64,000 bases of DNA from VFMC01 sp046331225. GTDB lineage: Bacteria > Actinomycetota > Acidimicrobiia > Acidimicrobiales > Ilumatobacteraceae. The stretch covers positions 62,001 through 126,000 of the forward strand of contig JAXLRF010000006.1 of the NCBI GenBank assembly GCA_046331225.1. Reading direction: 5' to 3'. Positions within the stretch are counted from its first letter, which is position 1, and each line of letters opens with the position of its first letter. Positions 35,961 through 44,103 of this stretch are shown here, piece by piece. Both the position numbers and the translations under genes were made by a program. Under the pieces are notes generated by a model, which was not told the DNA's origin, searched no databases, and saw only the letters and a list, made by a program, of their open reading frames with translations.

Positions 35961-36455
35961 GTGTCCTCCGAACGCGAGATCATGTCCTGGGAGATCTTCG
36001 GTACCGCTTCCCGTGAGCTGGCACAGCAGGTCGCTGACGACTACGAGCCCGACATGATCCTCTCGATCGCCCGTGGCGGCCTGCTCATCGGTGGTGCGCT
36101 CGGCTACGCCCTGAGCGTGAAGAACGTCTACACCATGAACGTCGAGTTCTACACCGGTGTCGACGAGCGGCTCGAGGTGCCTCGCATCCTGCCGCCCGCG
36201 CCCGACTTCGTCGATGCGAGCCATTTCAAGATCCTCATCGCCGACGACGTCGCCGACACCGGCCACACGTTGCGCAGCGTGCTCGACTTCTGCGCGGGCA
36301 AGGTGGCCGAGGTGCGCACCGCGTGCCTGTACGAAAAGAGCCACTCGGTCGTGAAGTGCGACTACGTGTGGAAGAAGACCGACCTGTGGATCAACTTCCC
36401 GTGGAGCGACAAGGATCCGGTCGCCAAGCGCGACTGGAGCGTCAAGGACGCCTGA
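35961..36455 (+). CDS. Purine-type phosphoribosyltransferase
   Basis: A 164-residue type I phosphoribosyltransferase. ILIADDVADTGHTL (about residues 92-105) is the PRPP-binding loop; ILSIARGGLLIGGAL and NVEFYTGVDERLEVP are the flanking strands, as in hypoxanthine/xanthine salvage enzymes of the Hpt1/Gpt kind. It would convert a free purine base and PRPP into the nucleotide, which fits its place 106 nt behind the xanthine-dehydrogenase operon. GTG 35961 is used; the internal ATG at 35982 is a realistic alternative because homologues often begin MSWE. Confidence 0.75.
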   Translation: MSSEREIMSWEIFGTASRELAQQVADDYEPDMILSIARGGLLIGGALGYALSVKNVYTMNVEFYTGVDERLEVPRILPPAPDFVDASHFKILIADDVADTGHTLRSVLDFCAGKVAEVRTACLYEKSHSVVKCDYVWKKTDLWINFPWSDKDPVAKRDWSVKDA

Positions 36456-36480
36456 GCCGAGCCGACCCGAGCCGACCCGA
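36453..36480. repeat. 10-bp repeat immediately after a stop codon
   Basis: GCCGACCCGA is repeated exactly at 36461-36470 and 36471-36480, right after the TGA of the phosphoribosyltransferase. The arrangement recalls the repeat behind the stop at 5725. Confidence 0.8.
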
Positions 36481-36505
36481 GCCGGTGCCGGGTCCGGGCC
36501 GGCGG

Positions 36506-37582
36506 TCAACGGGTCGGTTGCAGCCGGGCGAGCAGACGGCCGCGCGGCACGACCCCGAGCAGGCGCCCTTCGCGCCACACCGTGACGATCGGCGCCATCG
36601 GATCGAGGCGTGGCAACACGTCGGACAGGTCCTCGTCGAGGTCGGCCTTCGCGACCTGCGACACGGGCACCATCAGCTGCGACAGCGACACGTAGGGCCG
36701 GTTGCCCTCGGGCACGGACTGCAGGCGTTCCTCGGCGACGATGCCCTCGATCGATCCGTCGGGACGGGTGACCGCGACCACGCCGGCGCCGCCGAGCCGC
36801 GACCGCTGCCACCACATGGTGTCGGCATCGGTGTCGCGGGTGGCGTGCGCGATGCCGAACCAGGTGAGGTCGCGCACGCGGGTGCCGTGCAGTCGCTCGG
36901 CCACGGCGGTCGCCATCATCTCGGCCTTCGCGTTGACCGCGATGAACAGGCCGGTGATGACGAGCATCAGGCCGGGGCGGCCGTTGGCGATCATCACGGC
37001 GCCCACACCGGCGAGCGAGAAGCCGACGGCCTTGCCGGCGTTGCAGGCCTCGCGGGCCGCACGGAACCGGTCGCCGTGGCGGCGCCACCGGGCGGCGCGC
37101 AGGATGCGGCCACCGTCGAGCGGGGCGCCCGGCAGCAGGTTGAACACGCCCAGCACGAGGTTGATCACGCCCAGCCAGGCGAGGATCGCGATGCCGACGC
37201 CGCTGACGCCGAGGGCGTCGAGACCGAACGCTGCGCCGATCGATCCGGCACCGATCGCGAGGCTGGCGAGGGGCCCGGCTGCGGCGATCCAGGCCTCGCC
37301 GCCCGGGGTCGGCGCTTCGCGGTCGAGGCGTGCGGCACCACCGAGCGCCCACAGTTGGATCGACATCGTCTGCACGCCGTGACGGCGGGCGACGAGTGCG
37401 TGCGCCAGTTCGTGCGCGGTGATCGACGCGAGGAACGCGACGAGGGCCAGGGCGGCGCCCAGCGTGCCGTACGACCCGGCGAGACCGGATCCGAACAGGA
37501 CGGCGACGAGCAGCACGCTCCAGTGGATCTGGAACGGGATGCCGGAGATCCGTCCGAGTGAGAGGGAGCCGGAGCTGAACAT
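36506..37582 (-). CDS. Site-2 protease (M50) with C-terminal CBS-type region, Rip3-like
   Basis: A 358-residue intramembrane metalloprotease. Zinc motif HELAH at residues 57-61 and the third ligand motif NLLPGAPLDGGRIL near residue 150, within about six membrane helices, then a cytoplasmic CBS-like region from ~225 (GAGVVAVTRPDGSIEGIVAEERL; APIVTVWREGRLLGVV). Family members cleave membrane-anchored regulators such as anti-sigma factors. AGGA lies 10 nt before ATG 37582; ATG 37615, with AGAGG upstream, is an alternative start. Three GGTGTCGAA-type repeats precede the gene. Confidence 0.85.
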   Translation of the reverse strand: MFSSGSLSLGRISGIPFQIHWSVLLVAVLFGSGLAGSYGTLGAALALVAFLASITAHELAHALVARRHGVQTMSIQLWALGGAARLDREAPTPGGEAWIAAAGPLASLAIGAGSIGAAFGLDALGVSGVGIAILAWLGVINLVLGVFNLLPGAPLDGGRILRAARWRRHGDRFRAAREACNAGKAVGFSLAGVGAVMIANGRPGLMLVITGLFIAVNAKAEMMATAVAERLHGTRVRDLTWFGIAHATRDTDADTMWWQRSRLGGAGVVAVTRPDGSIEGIVAEERLQSVPEGNRPYVSLSQLMVPVSQVAKADLDEDLSDVLPRLDPMAPIVTVWREGRLLGVVPRGRLLARLQPTR

Positions 37583-37595
37583 GTGGGAGGTTTCC

Positions 37596-37674
37596 TTTCG
37601 ACACCGGACATGCATCTGGTGCCTCTGGTCTCACCCACCCGGTGTGTCGAAACCTGCGAACTCGCTTCGACACC
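37596..37674. promoter_or_regulatory. Triple TTTCGACACC-type repeat upstream of the S2P protease gene
   Basis: TTTCGACACC (37596-37605), its inverted form GGTGTGTCGAAACC (37641-37654) and CTTCGACACC (37665-37674). The first copy overlaps the Shine-Dalgarno region of the protease gene. Looks like an operator set. The remainder of the 37583-37764 gap shows nothing else clear. Confidence 0.55.
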
Positions 37675-37764
37675 TCGGGTCTCGGCGGCCGGAGCGTTTC
37701 GCTCGTGTTGACGACCGCCGAGTTGGAGGGGTTACTCCCCGTCGGCTGTCCACATCGTAGGGCG

Positions 37765-39318
37765 TCAGCGACCCGACAACACGGTCATGGCCGCATTGCG
37801 ACCACTGGCACCCCACACACCCGCACCCGGGAACGTCGCCGCGCCGGTGAGGTAGAGGCCCTCGACCGGCGTCTCGTAGCGGGTGAGTTCGGGCTGACGG
37901 TTGAGGAGCGCGGCGAGCGGACCGCCGGCGAAGCTCGTGGCGTGGCCGGCCGGCAGGTGGAACTCGCGCTCGTACCGGTCGGGGGTCATCGCCCGCCACT
38001 CGCCGAGCCCGTCGAGGAAGCCTGGTTCGGCGATCGACGCGATCTGCTCGAGCCAACGACGCGGTTCGCTGCTGCCGTCCCAACCGCCGCGCAACCGGTA
38101 GGGCGTGTAGATGCACTCGAGGCTGAGGACGTGCTTGCCCTCGGGAGCCATGCCGGGATCGAGCACGGAGGGGAAGTTGAGGAACATGCCGGGCCGCTCG
38201 AGCACCTCGCCGTCGCGCATGAGCGAGGTGCCGCGATGCATGTCGGCGAGCGAGGGGGCGACGATGACGGTGCCGGTGAGCGGATGTGGGTGCCCGCCAC
38301 CCTCGGGCAGGTGCGACATGGCGCGCAGGCGGGGGAGCCGGTCGACGATCGCGTCGATCTTCGACTCGTAGCCCTCGTCGTGCGGTGTGGTGCGCCACCG
38401 CTCGATGAGCGGCTTCGCCTGCGGCGGCGGGTCGCGCAGCCAGCGCAGGAACGTGTCGTGCGGGTTGCACGCCGACACCACGACGCGTGCGGTGACCTCG
38501 GTGCCGTCGTCGAGCACCACGCCGCGCACCCGTGGCCCCTCGCAGGTGATCGCTGCCACCTTGGTCGACACGCGCAGGTCGCCGCCGGCGGCGCGGAACG
38601 CCCGCTCGAGCGTGATCGGCACCATGCCGCTGCCGCCGACCGGCCGGCCGACCGTGCCGACGTGGCGCATCGCGTAGGTGAGCGCACCGAGCCCGGTGCC
38701 GGACAGCTCGGGCGAGATGCCCCACACCATCGGCCCGGTCACCATGGCGGGGCCCTGCAGCGCGTCGGTGGTGAAGAACTCGCGCATCACGTCGGCGGCG
38801 CTGCGTCGGCTCCAGCGCAGCAGCGTCGACACGCCCGCACCCCGACGGGCGATCACCTTCTTGGTGATCCGGCCGAGCGTCGGCGGGTCGTTCGCCTGGT
38901 CGAACACCATGCGCACCGCCGGCATGGCGGCCTTCAGGTACCGCCGGTAACCGTCGACCTCGGTGGGGTGCGATCGTGCGATCGAGTCGATCGTCGCCTC
39001 GACGTCGCGGTGCATCACCCAGGCAGGGCTGCCGTCCCACGCGAGGTTGGTCTGCGACGGGTCGACGTCGAGGTAGCGCAGGCCGTGGGCGGCGAGGCCC
39101 AGCTCGTCGATCACCGGCGTGGTGCGGAACGTGATGTGGTCGCAGTTGCAGATGTTGACCGTGCCGCCGCCGAACGGTTCGCTGGCGGCCGTGCCCCCGA
39201 CCGTGGCTCGCGCCTCGACGAGCAGGGTGCGCATGCCCGCCCTGGCCAGATATGCGGCGCACACGAGCCCGTTGTGCCCGGCACCGATGACGACTGCGTC
39301 AACATCACGTTCGCCCAC
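37765..39318 (-). CDS. Phytoene-desaturase-like FAD oxidoreductase
   Basis: A 517-residue flavin amine-oxidase/carotenoid-desaturase superfamily protein. VDAVVIGAGHNGLVCAAYLARAG at the N-terminus is the FAD Rossmann motif, VEARATVGGTAASE completes the signature, and YLTGAATFPGAGVWGASGRNAA at the C-terminus is the desaturase FAD-closing motif. No other carotenoid gene is nearby, and many members have unknown substrates. GTG 39318 fits the Rossmann start; the promoter may be TACGGT at 39349-39354, giving a short leader. Confidence 0.8.
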   Translation of the reverse strand: MGERDVDAVVIGAGHNGLVCAAYLARAGMRTLLVEARATVGGTAASEPFGGGTVNICNCDHITFRTTPVIDELGLAAHGLRYLDVDPSQTNLAWDGSPAWVMHRDVEATIDSIARSHPTEVDGYRRYLKAAMPAVRMVFDQANDPPTLGRITKKVIARRGAGVSTLLRWSRRSAADVMREFFTTDALQGPAMVTGPMVWGISPELSGTGLGALTYAMRHVGTVGRPVGGSGMVPITLERAFRAAGGDLRVSTKVAAITCEGPRVRGVVLDDGTEVTARVVVSACNPHDTFLRWLRDPPPQAKPLIERWRTTPHDEGYESKIDAIVDRLPRLRAMSHLPEGGGHPHPLTGTVIVAPSLADMHRGTSLMRDGEVLERPGMFLNFPSVLDPGMAPEGKHVLSLECIYTPYRLRGGWDGSSEPRRWLEQIASIAEPGFLDGLGEWRAMTPDRYEREFHLPAGHATSFAGGPLAALLNRQPELTRYETPVEGLYLTGAATFPGAGVWGASGRNAAMTVLSGR

Positions 39319-39352
39319 CCCGCCATTCTGCTGGGCGGGCCCCGCGTGACCG

Positions 39353-39358
39353 TACGAT
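39353..39358 (+). promoter_or_regulatory. Leaderless-type -10 box (TACGAT) overlapping an opposite TACGGT
   Basis: TACGAT, 7 nt, GTG 39366 on the plus strand. It shares its TA with a minus-strand TACGGT (39354-39349) for the desaturase-like gene, so the ten bases ACCGTACGAT hold two back-to-back -10 boxes. Confidence 0.6.
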
Positions 39359-39365
39359 GCACGGT

Positions 39366-40145
39366 GTGACACATCGCGTTCGTCGTTTCATCGATCTGCG
39401 CGCTCCCGAGATCGCGGAGCGGATCACCGAGCGGAGCATCATCGTGCAGCCCCTCGGCGCCATCGAGCAGCACGGCCCGCACCTGCCGTTGTCGACCGAT
39501 TCGCTGGTGGCCACCGCGGTGGCCGAGGCGGCGATCGACGAGGTGGGCGACGAGGTCGACGCCTGGCTGCTGCCCACCCTGTCGTACACCAAGTCGAACG
39601 AGCACGCCTGGGCGCCCGGCACCATCTGGTTGTCGGCGACCACGCTGCTCGCCGTGCTCGACGACATCGGGCGGTGCGTGGCCACCACCAAGGCCAAGCG
39701 GTTCGTGTTCCTGAACGGTCACGGCGGCAACAGCGCGCTGGCCAACGTGGCGTGCCGCGAGTTGCGTCTCAAGCACGGGCTGGTGACGTTCCTCGCGCAT
39801 CCGGGCATGCCGGCCGACCAGGGCGGCAAGTCGCCCGCCGGCGAGCTGGGCATGGGCATCCACGGCGGCACCGACGAGACGTCGGTGGTGCTGCACCTCG
39901 CGCCCGAGCTGGTGCGCATGGACCTGGCCGAGCGGCGCGTGCCCGAGAAGCTGGCCGACAACAAGTACGTCCGGTTCGGTGGGCGCGTGAGCTTCGGTTG
40001 GCTGTCGAACGACTTCAACGACGAGGGCTACATCGGCGATCCCACGCCGGCCAACGCCGAACTGGGCAAGCAGCTGTTCGAGGGCAACGTGCAGGCGTTC
40101 TGCGAGGGCCTCCGCGAGATCGCCACGTTCGACTACGGCCGCTGA
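39366..40145 (+). CDS. Creatininase-family amidohydrolase
   Basis: A 259-residue creatininase-fold metalloenzyme: VQPLGAIEQHGPHLPLSTDS carries the metal-binding Glu, His and Asp, LPTLSYTKSNEH follows, and FLNGHGGN has the second His. The family hydrolyses cyclic or linear amides (creatinine, formamides, mycofactocin precursor). No radical-SAM partner is near, so a mycofactocin role is unlikely. It is followed after 9 nt by an M20 carbamoylase-type hydrolase, pointing to breakdown of a ureide or carbamoyl compound. GTG 39366 is set by the -10 box. Confidence 0.8.
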   Translation: MTHRVRRFIDLRAPEIAERITERSIIVQPLGAIEQHGPHLPLSTDSLVATAVAEAAIDEVGDEVDAWLLPTLSYTKSNEHAWAPGTIWLSATTLLAVLDDIGRCVATTKAKRFVFLNGHGGNSALANVACRELRLKHGLVTFLAHPGMPADQGGKSPAGELGMGIHGGTDETSVVLHLAPELVRMDLAERRVPEKLADNKYVRFGGRVSFGWLSNDFNDEGYIGDPTPANAELGKQLFEGNVQAFCEGLREIATFDYGR

Positions 40146-40154
40146 GGCCCGGCG

Positions 40155-41414
40155 ATGGACACGAGCGAACTGCGCGTCGACGTCGACCGACTCGTCGGTC
40201 GGCTCGACGCGCTCGGCGAGATCGGTGCGGTGCTCGGACCGAACGGCGAGCGCGGGTGCGCCCGCCTGGCCCTCACCGATGCAGATCGCGACGGGCGTGA
40301 CCTGGTGGTCGGGTGGATGCGCGACCTCGGCCTCGCGATCACGGTCGACGCGGTCGGCAACGTGGTCGGGGTGCGCGCCGGCACCGACCCCACGCTGGCG
40401 CCGGTGATGATGGGATCGCACATCGACACGGTGCGCACGGGCGGGCGGTTCGACGGCAACCTCGGGGTGCTCGGTGGGCTCGAGGTGATCGAGACGCTCG
40501 AACAGCACGGCGTGGCCACCCGGCACCCGGTCGCCGTCGCGTTCTTCACCGACGAGGAAGGCGCCCGGTTCCAGCCCGACATGTTGGGCAGCCTGGTGTA
40601 CGTGGGTGGGATGGCGCTCGAGGACGCGCTCGACGTGCGGGCCGCCGACGACGGCACCCGGCTCGGTGACGAGCTGGCTCGCATCGGTTACGCGGGGCCC
40701 ACCCCGTGCCCTGCCGCGACGGCACCGCACGCGTACGTCGAGCTGCACATCGAGCAGGGACCGGTGTTGGAGGACGAGGGGATCACGATCGGGGTGGTCA
40801 CCGGGGTACAGGGCATCTCGTGGACCGAGCTGACGATCACCGGCCAATCGGCGCACGCGGGCACCACCCCGATGCGGTTGCGCAAGGACCCGGGGTACGT
40901 GGCGGCCGAGATCACGGCCGGGGTGCGGGCGATCGCCCGCCAGATGGGCGGCACGCAGGTGGCCACGGTCGGCCGCCTCGAGTTCGTCCCCAACCTGGTG
41001 AACGTCGTGCCTGCGAAGGTGACGATGACGGTCGACCTGCGCAACACCGACGAGCACCTGCTGCAGCAGGCCGAGCACCGCTTCGAGACGCTGTGCGAGC
41101 GGCTGGCCGCCGACGAGGGTGTCTCGATCGAGCGGCGCACGCTGGCCCGGTTCGAGCCGGTCGAGTTCGACGCCCGCATGGTCGACCGTGTCGAGACCAC
41201 CGCCCAGCGGCTCGGTCATTCGACGCTGCGCATGCCGAGCGGTGCGGGTCACGACGCACAGATGCTCGCGCGGGTGTGCCCGACGTCGATGATCTTCGTG
41301 CCGAGCGTGAACGGGTTGTCGCACAACATCGCCGAGTTCACCGAGGCGCCCGACCTGCAGGCCGGCACCGACGTGCTGTTGCAGGTGGTGCTGGCCCTCG
41401 CGAACGGCCACTGA
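40155..41414 (+). CDS. M20 amidohydrolase: allantoate/N-carbamoyl-L-amino acid hydrolase type
   Basis: A 419-residue dizinc amidohydrolase. GSHIDTVRTGGRFDGNLGVLG (begins with the His and Asp ligands), FFTDEEGARFQPDMLGS, ELHIEQGPVLE, TGQSAHAGTTPM and the C-terminal SHNIAEFT are the order seen in allantoate amidohydrolases and L-carbamoylases. Released products would be ammonia and CO2. Allantoate would link it to purine breakdown by the xanthine dehydrogenase 5 kb away, but a carbamoyl amino acid or formylaminopyrimidine (YlmB-like) is equally possible. Confidence 0.85.
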   Translation: MDTSELRVDVDRLVGRLDALGEIGAVLGPNGERGCARLALTDADRDGRDLVVGWMRDLGLAITVDAVGNVVGVRAGTDPTLAPVMMGSHIDTVRTGGRFDGNLGVLGGLEVIETLEQHGVATRHPVAVAFFTDEEGARFQPDMLGSLVYVGGMALEDALDVRAADDGTRLGDELARIGYAGPTPCPAATAPHAYVELHIEQGPVLEDEGITIGVVTGVQGISWTELTITGQSAHAGTTPMRLRKDPGYVAAEITAGVRAIARQMGGTQVATVGRLEFVPNLVNVVPAKVTMTVDLRNTDEHLLQQAEHRFETLCERLAADEGVSIERRTLARFEPVEFDARMVDRVETTAQRLGHSTLRMPSGAGHDAQMLARVCPTSMIFVPSVNGLSHNIAEFTEAPDLQAGTDVLLQVVLALANGH

Positions 41415-41422
41415 GCCGCCCC

Positions 41423-41779
41423 GTGGCCACCCGGTTCGACCTCGTCACCATCGACTCGCCGGGCACCGACCGCCTGGCGGTGTTCTGGTGCGCAGCGCTC
41501 GAGCTGCGCGAGGTCGAACGCGAGGACGGCGACCGGTGGATCGTGCTCGCGTCGGCCGACGGCGTGCGACGCATCGGTCTGCAGCGCGGGGCCCATCGTC
41601 CGGGCGGCACCCATCTCGACCTCGCCTGCGCGATCGACGAGTTCGACGCCGAACTCGACCGGCTGGTCGCGCTGGGGGCCACGCTGCTGTCGCCTGCGCG
41701 GCGCGAGCCGTACGGGTCGATCGCCAACCTGGGCGATCCCGACGGCAACGCGTTCGACCTCTGCGCGTACGTGCACTGA
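41423..41779 (+). CDS. VOC-superfamily (glyoxalase-like) protein
   Basis: A 118-residue two-module VOC fold: FDLVTIDSPGTDRLAVFWCAALELREV, RPGGTHLDLACAIDEFDAELDRLVALGA and LGDPDGNAFDLCAYVH. Metal-ligand positions are only partly evident (His in THLDL). Role unknown; third gene of the creatininase operon, 8 nt after the M20 gene. It ends before a strong bidirectional hairpin. Confidence 0.75.
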   Translation: MATRFDLVTIDSPGTDRLAVFWCAALELREVEREDGDRWIVLASADGVRRIGLQRGAHRPGGTHLDLACAIDEFDAELDRLVALGATLLSPARREPYGSIANLGDPDGNAFDLCAYVH

Positions 41780-41812
41780 GCACCAGCGCGCCGTCCCTGC
41801 GCCGGGACGCGA

Positions 41813-41840
41813 CGAGGGGGCCGGTCGCCCGGCCCCCTCG
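41813..41840. terminator. Bidirectional terminator hairpin
   Basis: A perfect 12-bp stem (CGAGGGGGCCGG with its complement) and a TCGC loop between two convergent operons. No U tract on either side, as is common in high-GC actinomycetes. Confidence 0.8.
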
Positions 41841-41869
41841 CAACAGGTTGGTGTTCGACGAGCGTCGGA

Positions 41870-43075
41870 TCAGCGACCCGGCGCACCCTCGCAGTACTTG
41901 TTCGTGTACAGCGTGGTCACGTCGTCGGCGATCTCGACGCCCTGGGCGTCGTAGATCGCCTTGACGGTGTCGTAGATGCCCTGAGCACGGTCCGGGTCGA
42001 TCGAGCAGTAGGTGCCGTCGGCCGAGTTGGCCGCGATCTCCTTCTCCTCGACGACCTTCAGGCCCGCGGCGTTGATCTCGGGGCTGAGGTTCCAGAAACC
42101 GTCGTGGACCTTGTTGATCTCGATCATCGCGTCGGTGACCGGGGTCGGGTCGGCGAAGAAGTCGACCCAGGCCTGGGCCATCTTCGGGATCAGCAGCGTG
42201 AGGCAGGCGTCGAGTTCCTCGGCGCGGCTCTTCATCATCGTGAGGGCCGCCGGGTAGTTGTCGAAGCCCATCTCACCGACGGTGAAGTAGCTCACGTCGG
42301 CCGGAGCGCCGTCTTTCCAGTTGATCTCGTTCTCGTACTTGTAGACCTCGTTCGAGGCGAAGCCCTGCTGGATGACCGAACCGTTCTCCGCGACCCACTT
42401 GGCGTCCGAGCCGTCGTAGCTCGGATCGTCCTGGTCCTCGGTCATGTACCCCTTGCCCTTCATGTAGTCGATGTAGGCAGCACCGGGGAAGTGGAGGACC
42501 TTGGCACCCGTGGCCGCGATGTCCTCGGGCTTCTGGATGTCGTACTGGGTCGGGTCCCACATCACCATCTGCGGGTCCTTGTCGAGGGTCTTCATCACCA
42601 CGACCATGTCGATCGCGGCCGAGTCCTTGATGACGTCGCCCATGCCGATGTAGGCCATGTCGGCGTCGCCGTCGAGGATCTGCGAGCTGTTCGCCTTGTC
42701 GAAGTTGATCGTCTTGATCGTGACGGTCTTCAGGCCGCCCACTGCGTACTGCGGCTGCACGGGACCCGAGTACGAGACCGTGTCCTTGTCGGCGGTGCCG
42801 TCGGGGCCGATCAGCTGATAGGTGCCGCCGTGCTCGAGCTCGGGATACCAGTCGGTCTGGATCGTCAGGTTCTCCGGGCACACGGCGTCGCCGCCGGCGG
42901 CCGTGGTGTCGGAGCCGGCTGCCGCGGTGGTGTCGGTGCCGCCCGCCGCGGTGGTCTCGGTGGCGGCAGCGGTCGTCGCGCTGCTGTCGCTGCTGTCGTC
43001 GTCGTCGCCACAGGCGGCGGCGATCGTGGCCAGCGACAGTGCGGTCAGCACTGCAGCCGTCTTCCTCAGTCTCAT
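41870..43075 (-). CDS. NMT1/Ssu-type ABC substrate-binding lipoprotein
   Basis: A 401-residue lipoprotein. Signal MRLRKTAAVLTALSLATIAAAC places the acylated Cys at ~22, then an Asp/Ser/Thr/Ala tether to ~65, and a mature domain with TIQTDWYPELEHGGTYQLIG and DADMAYIGMGDVIKDSAAIDMV of the kind found in nitrate/taurine/pyrimidine binding proteins. Ligand unknown; the neighbouring CodA-like deaminase suggests a nitrogen heterocycle. AAGGGGGAG lies 6 nt before the ATG, the same strong site as at oppA, fitting high expression. Last gene of the ATPase-permease-SBP operon. Confidence 0.85.
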   Translation of the reverse strand: MRLRKTAAVLTALSLATIAAACGDDDDSSDSSATTAAATETTAAGGTDTTAAAGSDTTAAGGDAVCPENLTIQTDWYPELEHGGTYQLIGPDGTADKDTVSYSGPVQPQYAVGGLKTVTIKTINFDKANSSQILDGDADMAYIGMGDVIKDSAAIDMVVVMKTLDKDPQMVMWDPTQYDIQKPEDIAATGAKVLHFPGAAYIDYMKGKGYMTEDQDDPSYDGSDAKWVAENGSVIQQGFASNEVYKYENEINWKDGAPADVSYFTVGEMGFDNYPAALTMMKSRAEELDACLTLLIPKMAQAWVDFFADPTPVTDAMIEINKVHDGFWNLSPEINAAGLKVVEEKEIAANSADGTYCSIDPDRAQGIYDTVKAIYDAQGVEIADDVTTLYTNKYCEGAPGR

Positions 43076-43155
43076 CAGGTTCTCCCCCTTGATGGTTGGT
43101 GTGGTGGGTTTCGTCCGGGCACGCGAGGTGCGAGCCGGAGGGTGGACGATGGGTG

Positions 43156-44103
43156 TCAGCGCTTGCGACCGGAGTCGTGCCAGCTGCGGATCGCGCGGTT
43201 GGTGATCCAACCGACGATGAGGAACATCACGATGCCGAACAGGGTGGCGACGATCGTGCCGGCGAACATCTCGGGCCGCTGGGCGGCCTTCTGCTGCCGG
43301 TTGCGGATGTAGTAGCCGATGCCCTTCTCGCCCTGGGTGAAGAAGAAGTCGGCGACGATCGAGCCGATCACGGCACCGCCGCTCGCGATGCGCACACCGG
43401 CCATCAGCGCCGGCAGGGCACTGGGGAGCTCGAGCTTCCAGAGGCGGGTCCAGCGGTTGACGTGGTTGAGCGTGAACAGATCGTGGTGCAGCCGGTCGGT
43501 CGACTGCAGACCGAACAGCGTGTTGGTGATGATCGGGAAGATCGCGATCAGCACGGTGACGACCAGACGGACGCCGAGCTCGTAGCCGAACAGCTGGGTG
43601 AGCAGCGGAGTGATCGCGAGGATCGGCACGGTCTGGAGCACGACGGCGTACGGGAAGAACGCTCGCTCGAGGTGCTTCGAGAAGTTCATCAGCACCGCGA
43701 ACGCGATGCCGAGTACGAGCGAGATCGCGAGGCCGAGCAGCGTGACCCGCAGCGTGGGCCACATGTAGACGAGGATCGGGCGCAGGCCGTTGGTGTCGTC
43801 CCAGAGCGGGAGGAAGCCCTTCTTCCAGATCTCGTGCGGGTACGGCAGCGTGTTGATGCGCTGGGCGGCGATGTCGTACTTGAGGCCGCTGTAGGCGTAC
43901 CAGATGCCGATGAACACGGCGAAGGTGAGCGCGGGTGGCAGCAGGTTGAAGAACTTCTCGCCGCGCCGCTTCTTCGGTGTGTGGTCCTCGACCAGGCGCT
44001 CGCCCGAGTTGAAGTCCTCGACCAGCATCGCGTCGGCTTCCGAGCGCATGCCGATGCCCTCGACGTCGCCGAGGACGCCGACTTCGGTGGGCGGCGGGTT
44101 CAT
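43156..44103 (-). CDS. Ssu/Tau/ThiX-type ABC permease
   Basis: A 315-residue BPD_transp_1 permease with a ~50-residue cytoplasmic lead, a first helix at ~55-75, five more helices from ~115, and the EAA loop WKLELPSALPALMAGVRIASG. Its ATG overlaps the ATPase stop (ATGA). Together with the SBP and ATPase it makes a complete importer of the nitrate/sulfonate/pyrimidine class. Confidence 0.85.
   Translation of the reverse strand: MNPPPTEVGVLGDVEGIGMRSEADAMLVEDFNSGERLVEDHTPKKRRGEKFFNLLPPALTFAVFIGIWYAYSGLKYDIAAQRINTLPYPHEIWKKGFLPLWDDTNGLRPILVYMWPTLRVTLLGLAISLVLGIAFAVLMNFSKHLERAFFPYAVVLQTVPILAITPLLTQLFGYELGVRLVVTVLIAIFPIITNTLFGLQSTDRLHHDLFTLNHVNRWTRLWKLELPSALPALMAGVRIASGGAVIGSIVADFFFTQGEKGIGYYIRNRQQKAAQRPEMFAGTIVATLFGIVMFLIVGWITNRAIRSWHDSGRKR

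Noticed and set aside
37765..39318. Carotenoid biosynthesis locus
   Set aside because: Only one desaturase-like flavoprotein is present; no phytoene synthase, cyclase or GGPP synthase in the window, and the superfamily is functionally broad.
39366..40145. Creatininase-family gene as mycofactocin MftE
   Set aside because: No radical-SAM MftC, MftA peptide or glycosyltransferase partner is nearby; its neighbours are M20 and VOC genes.
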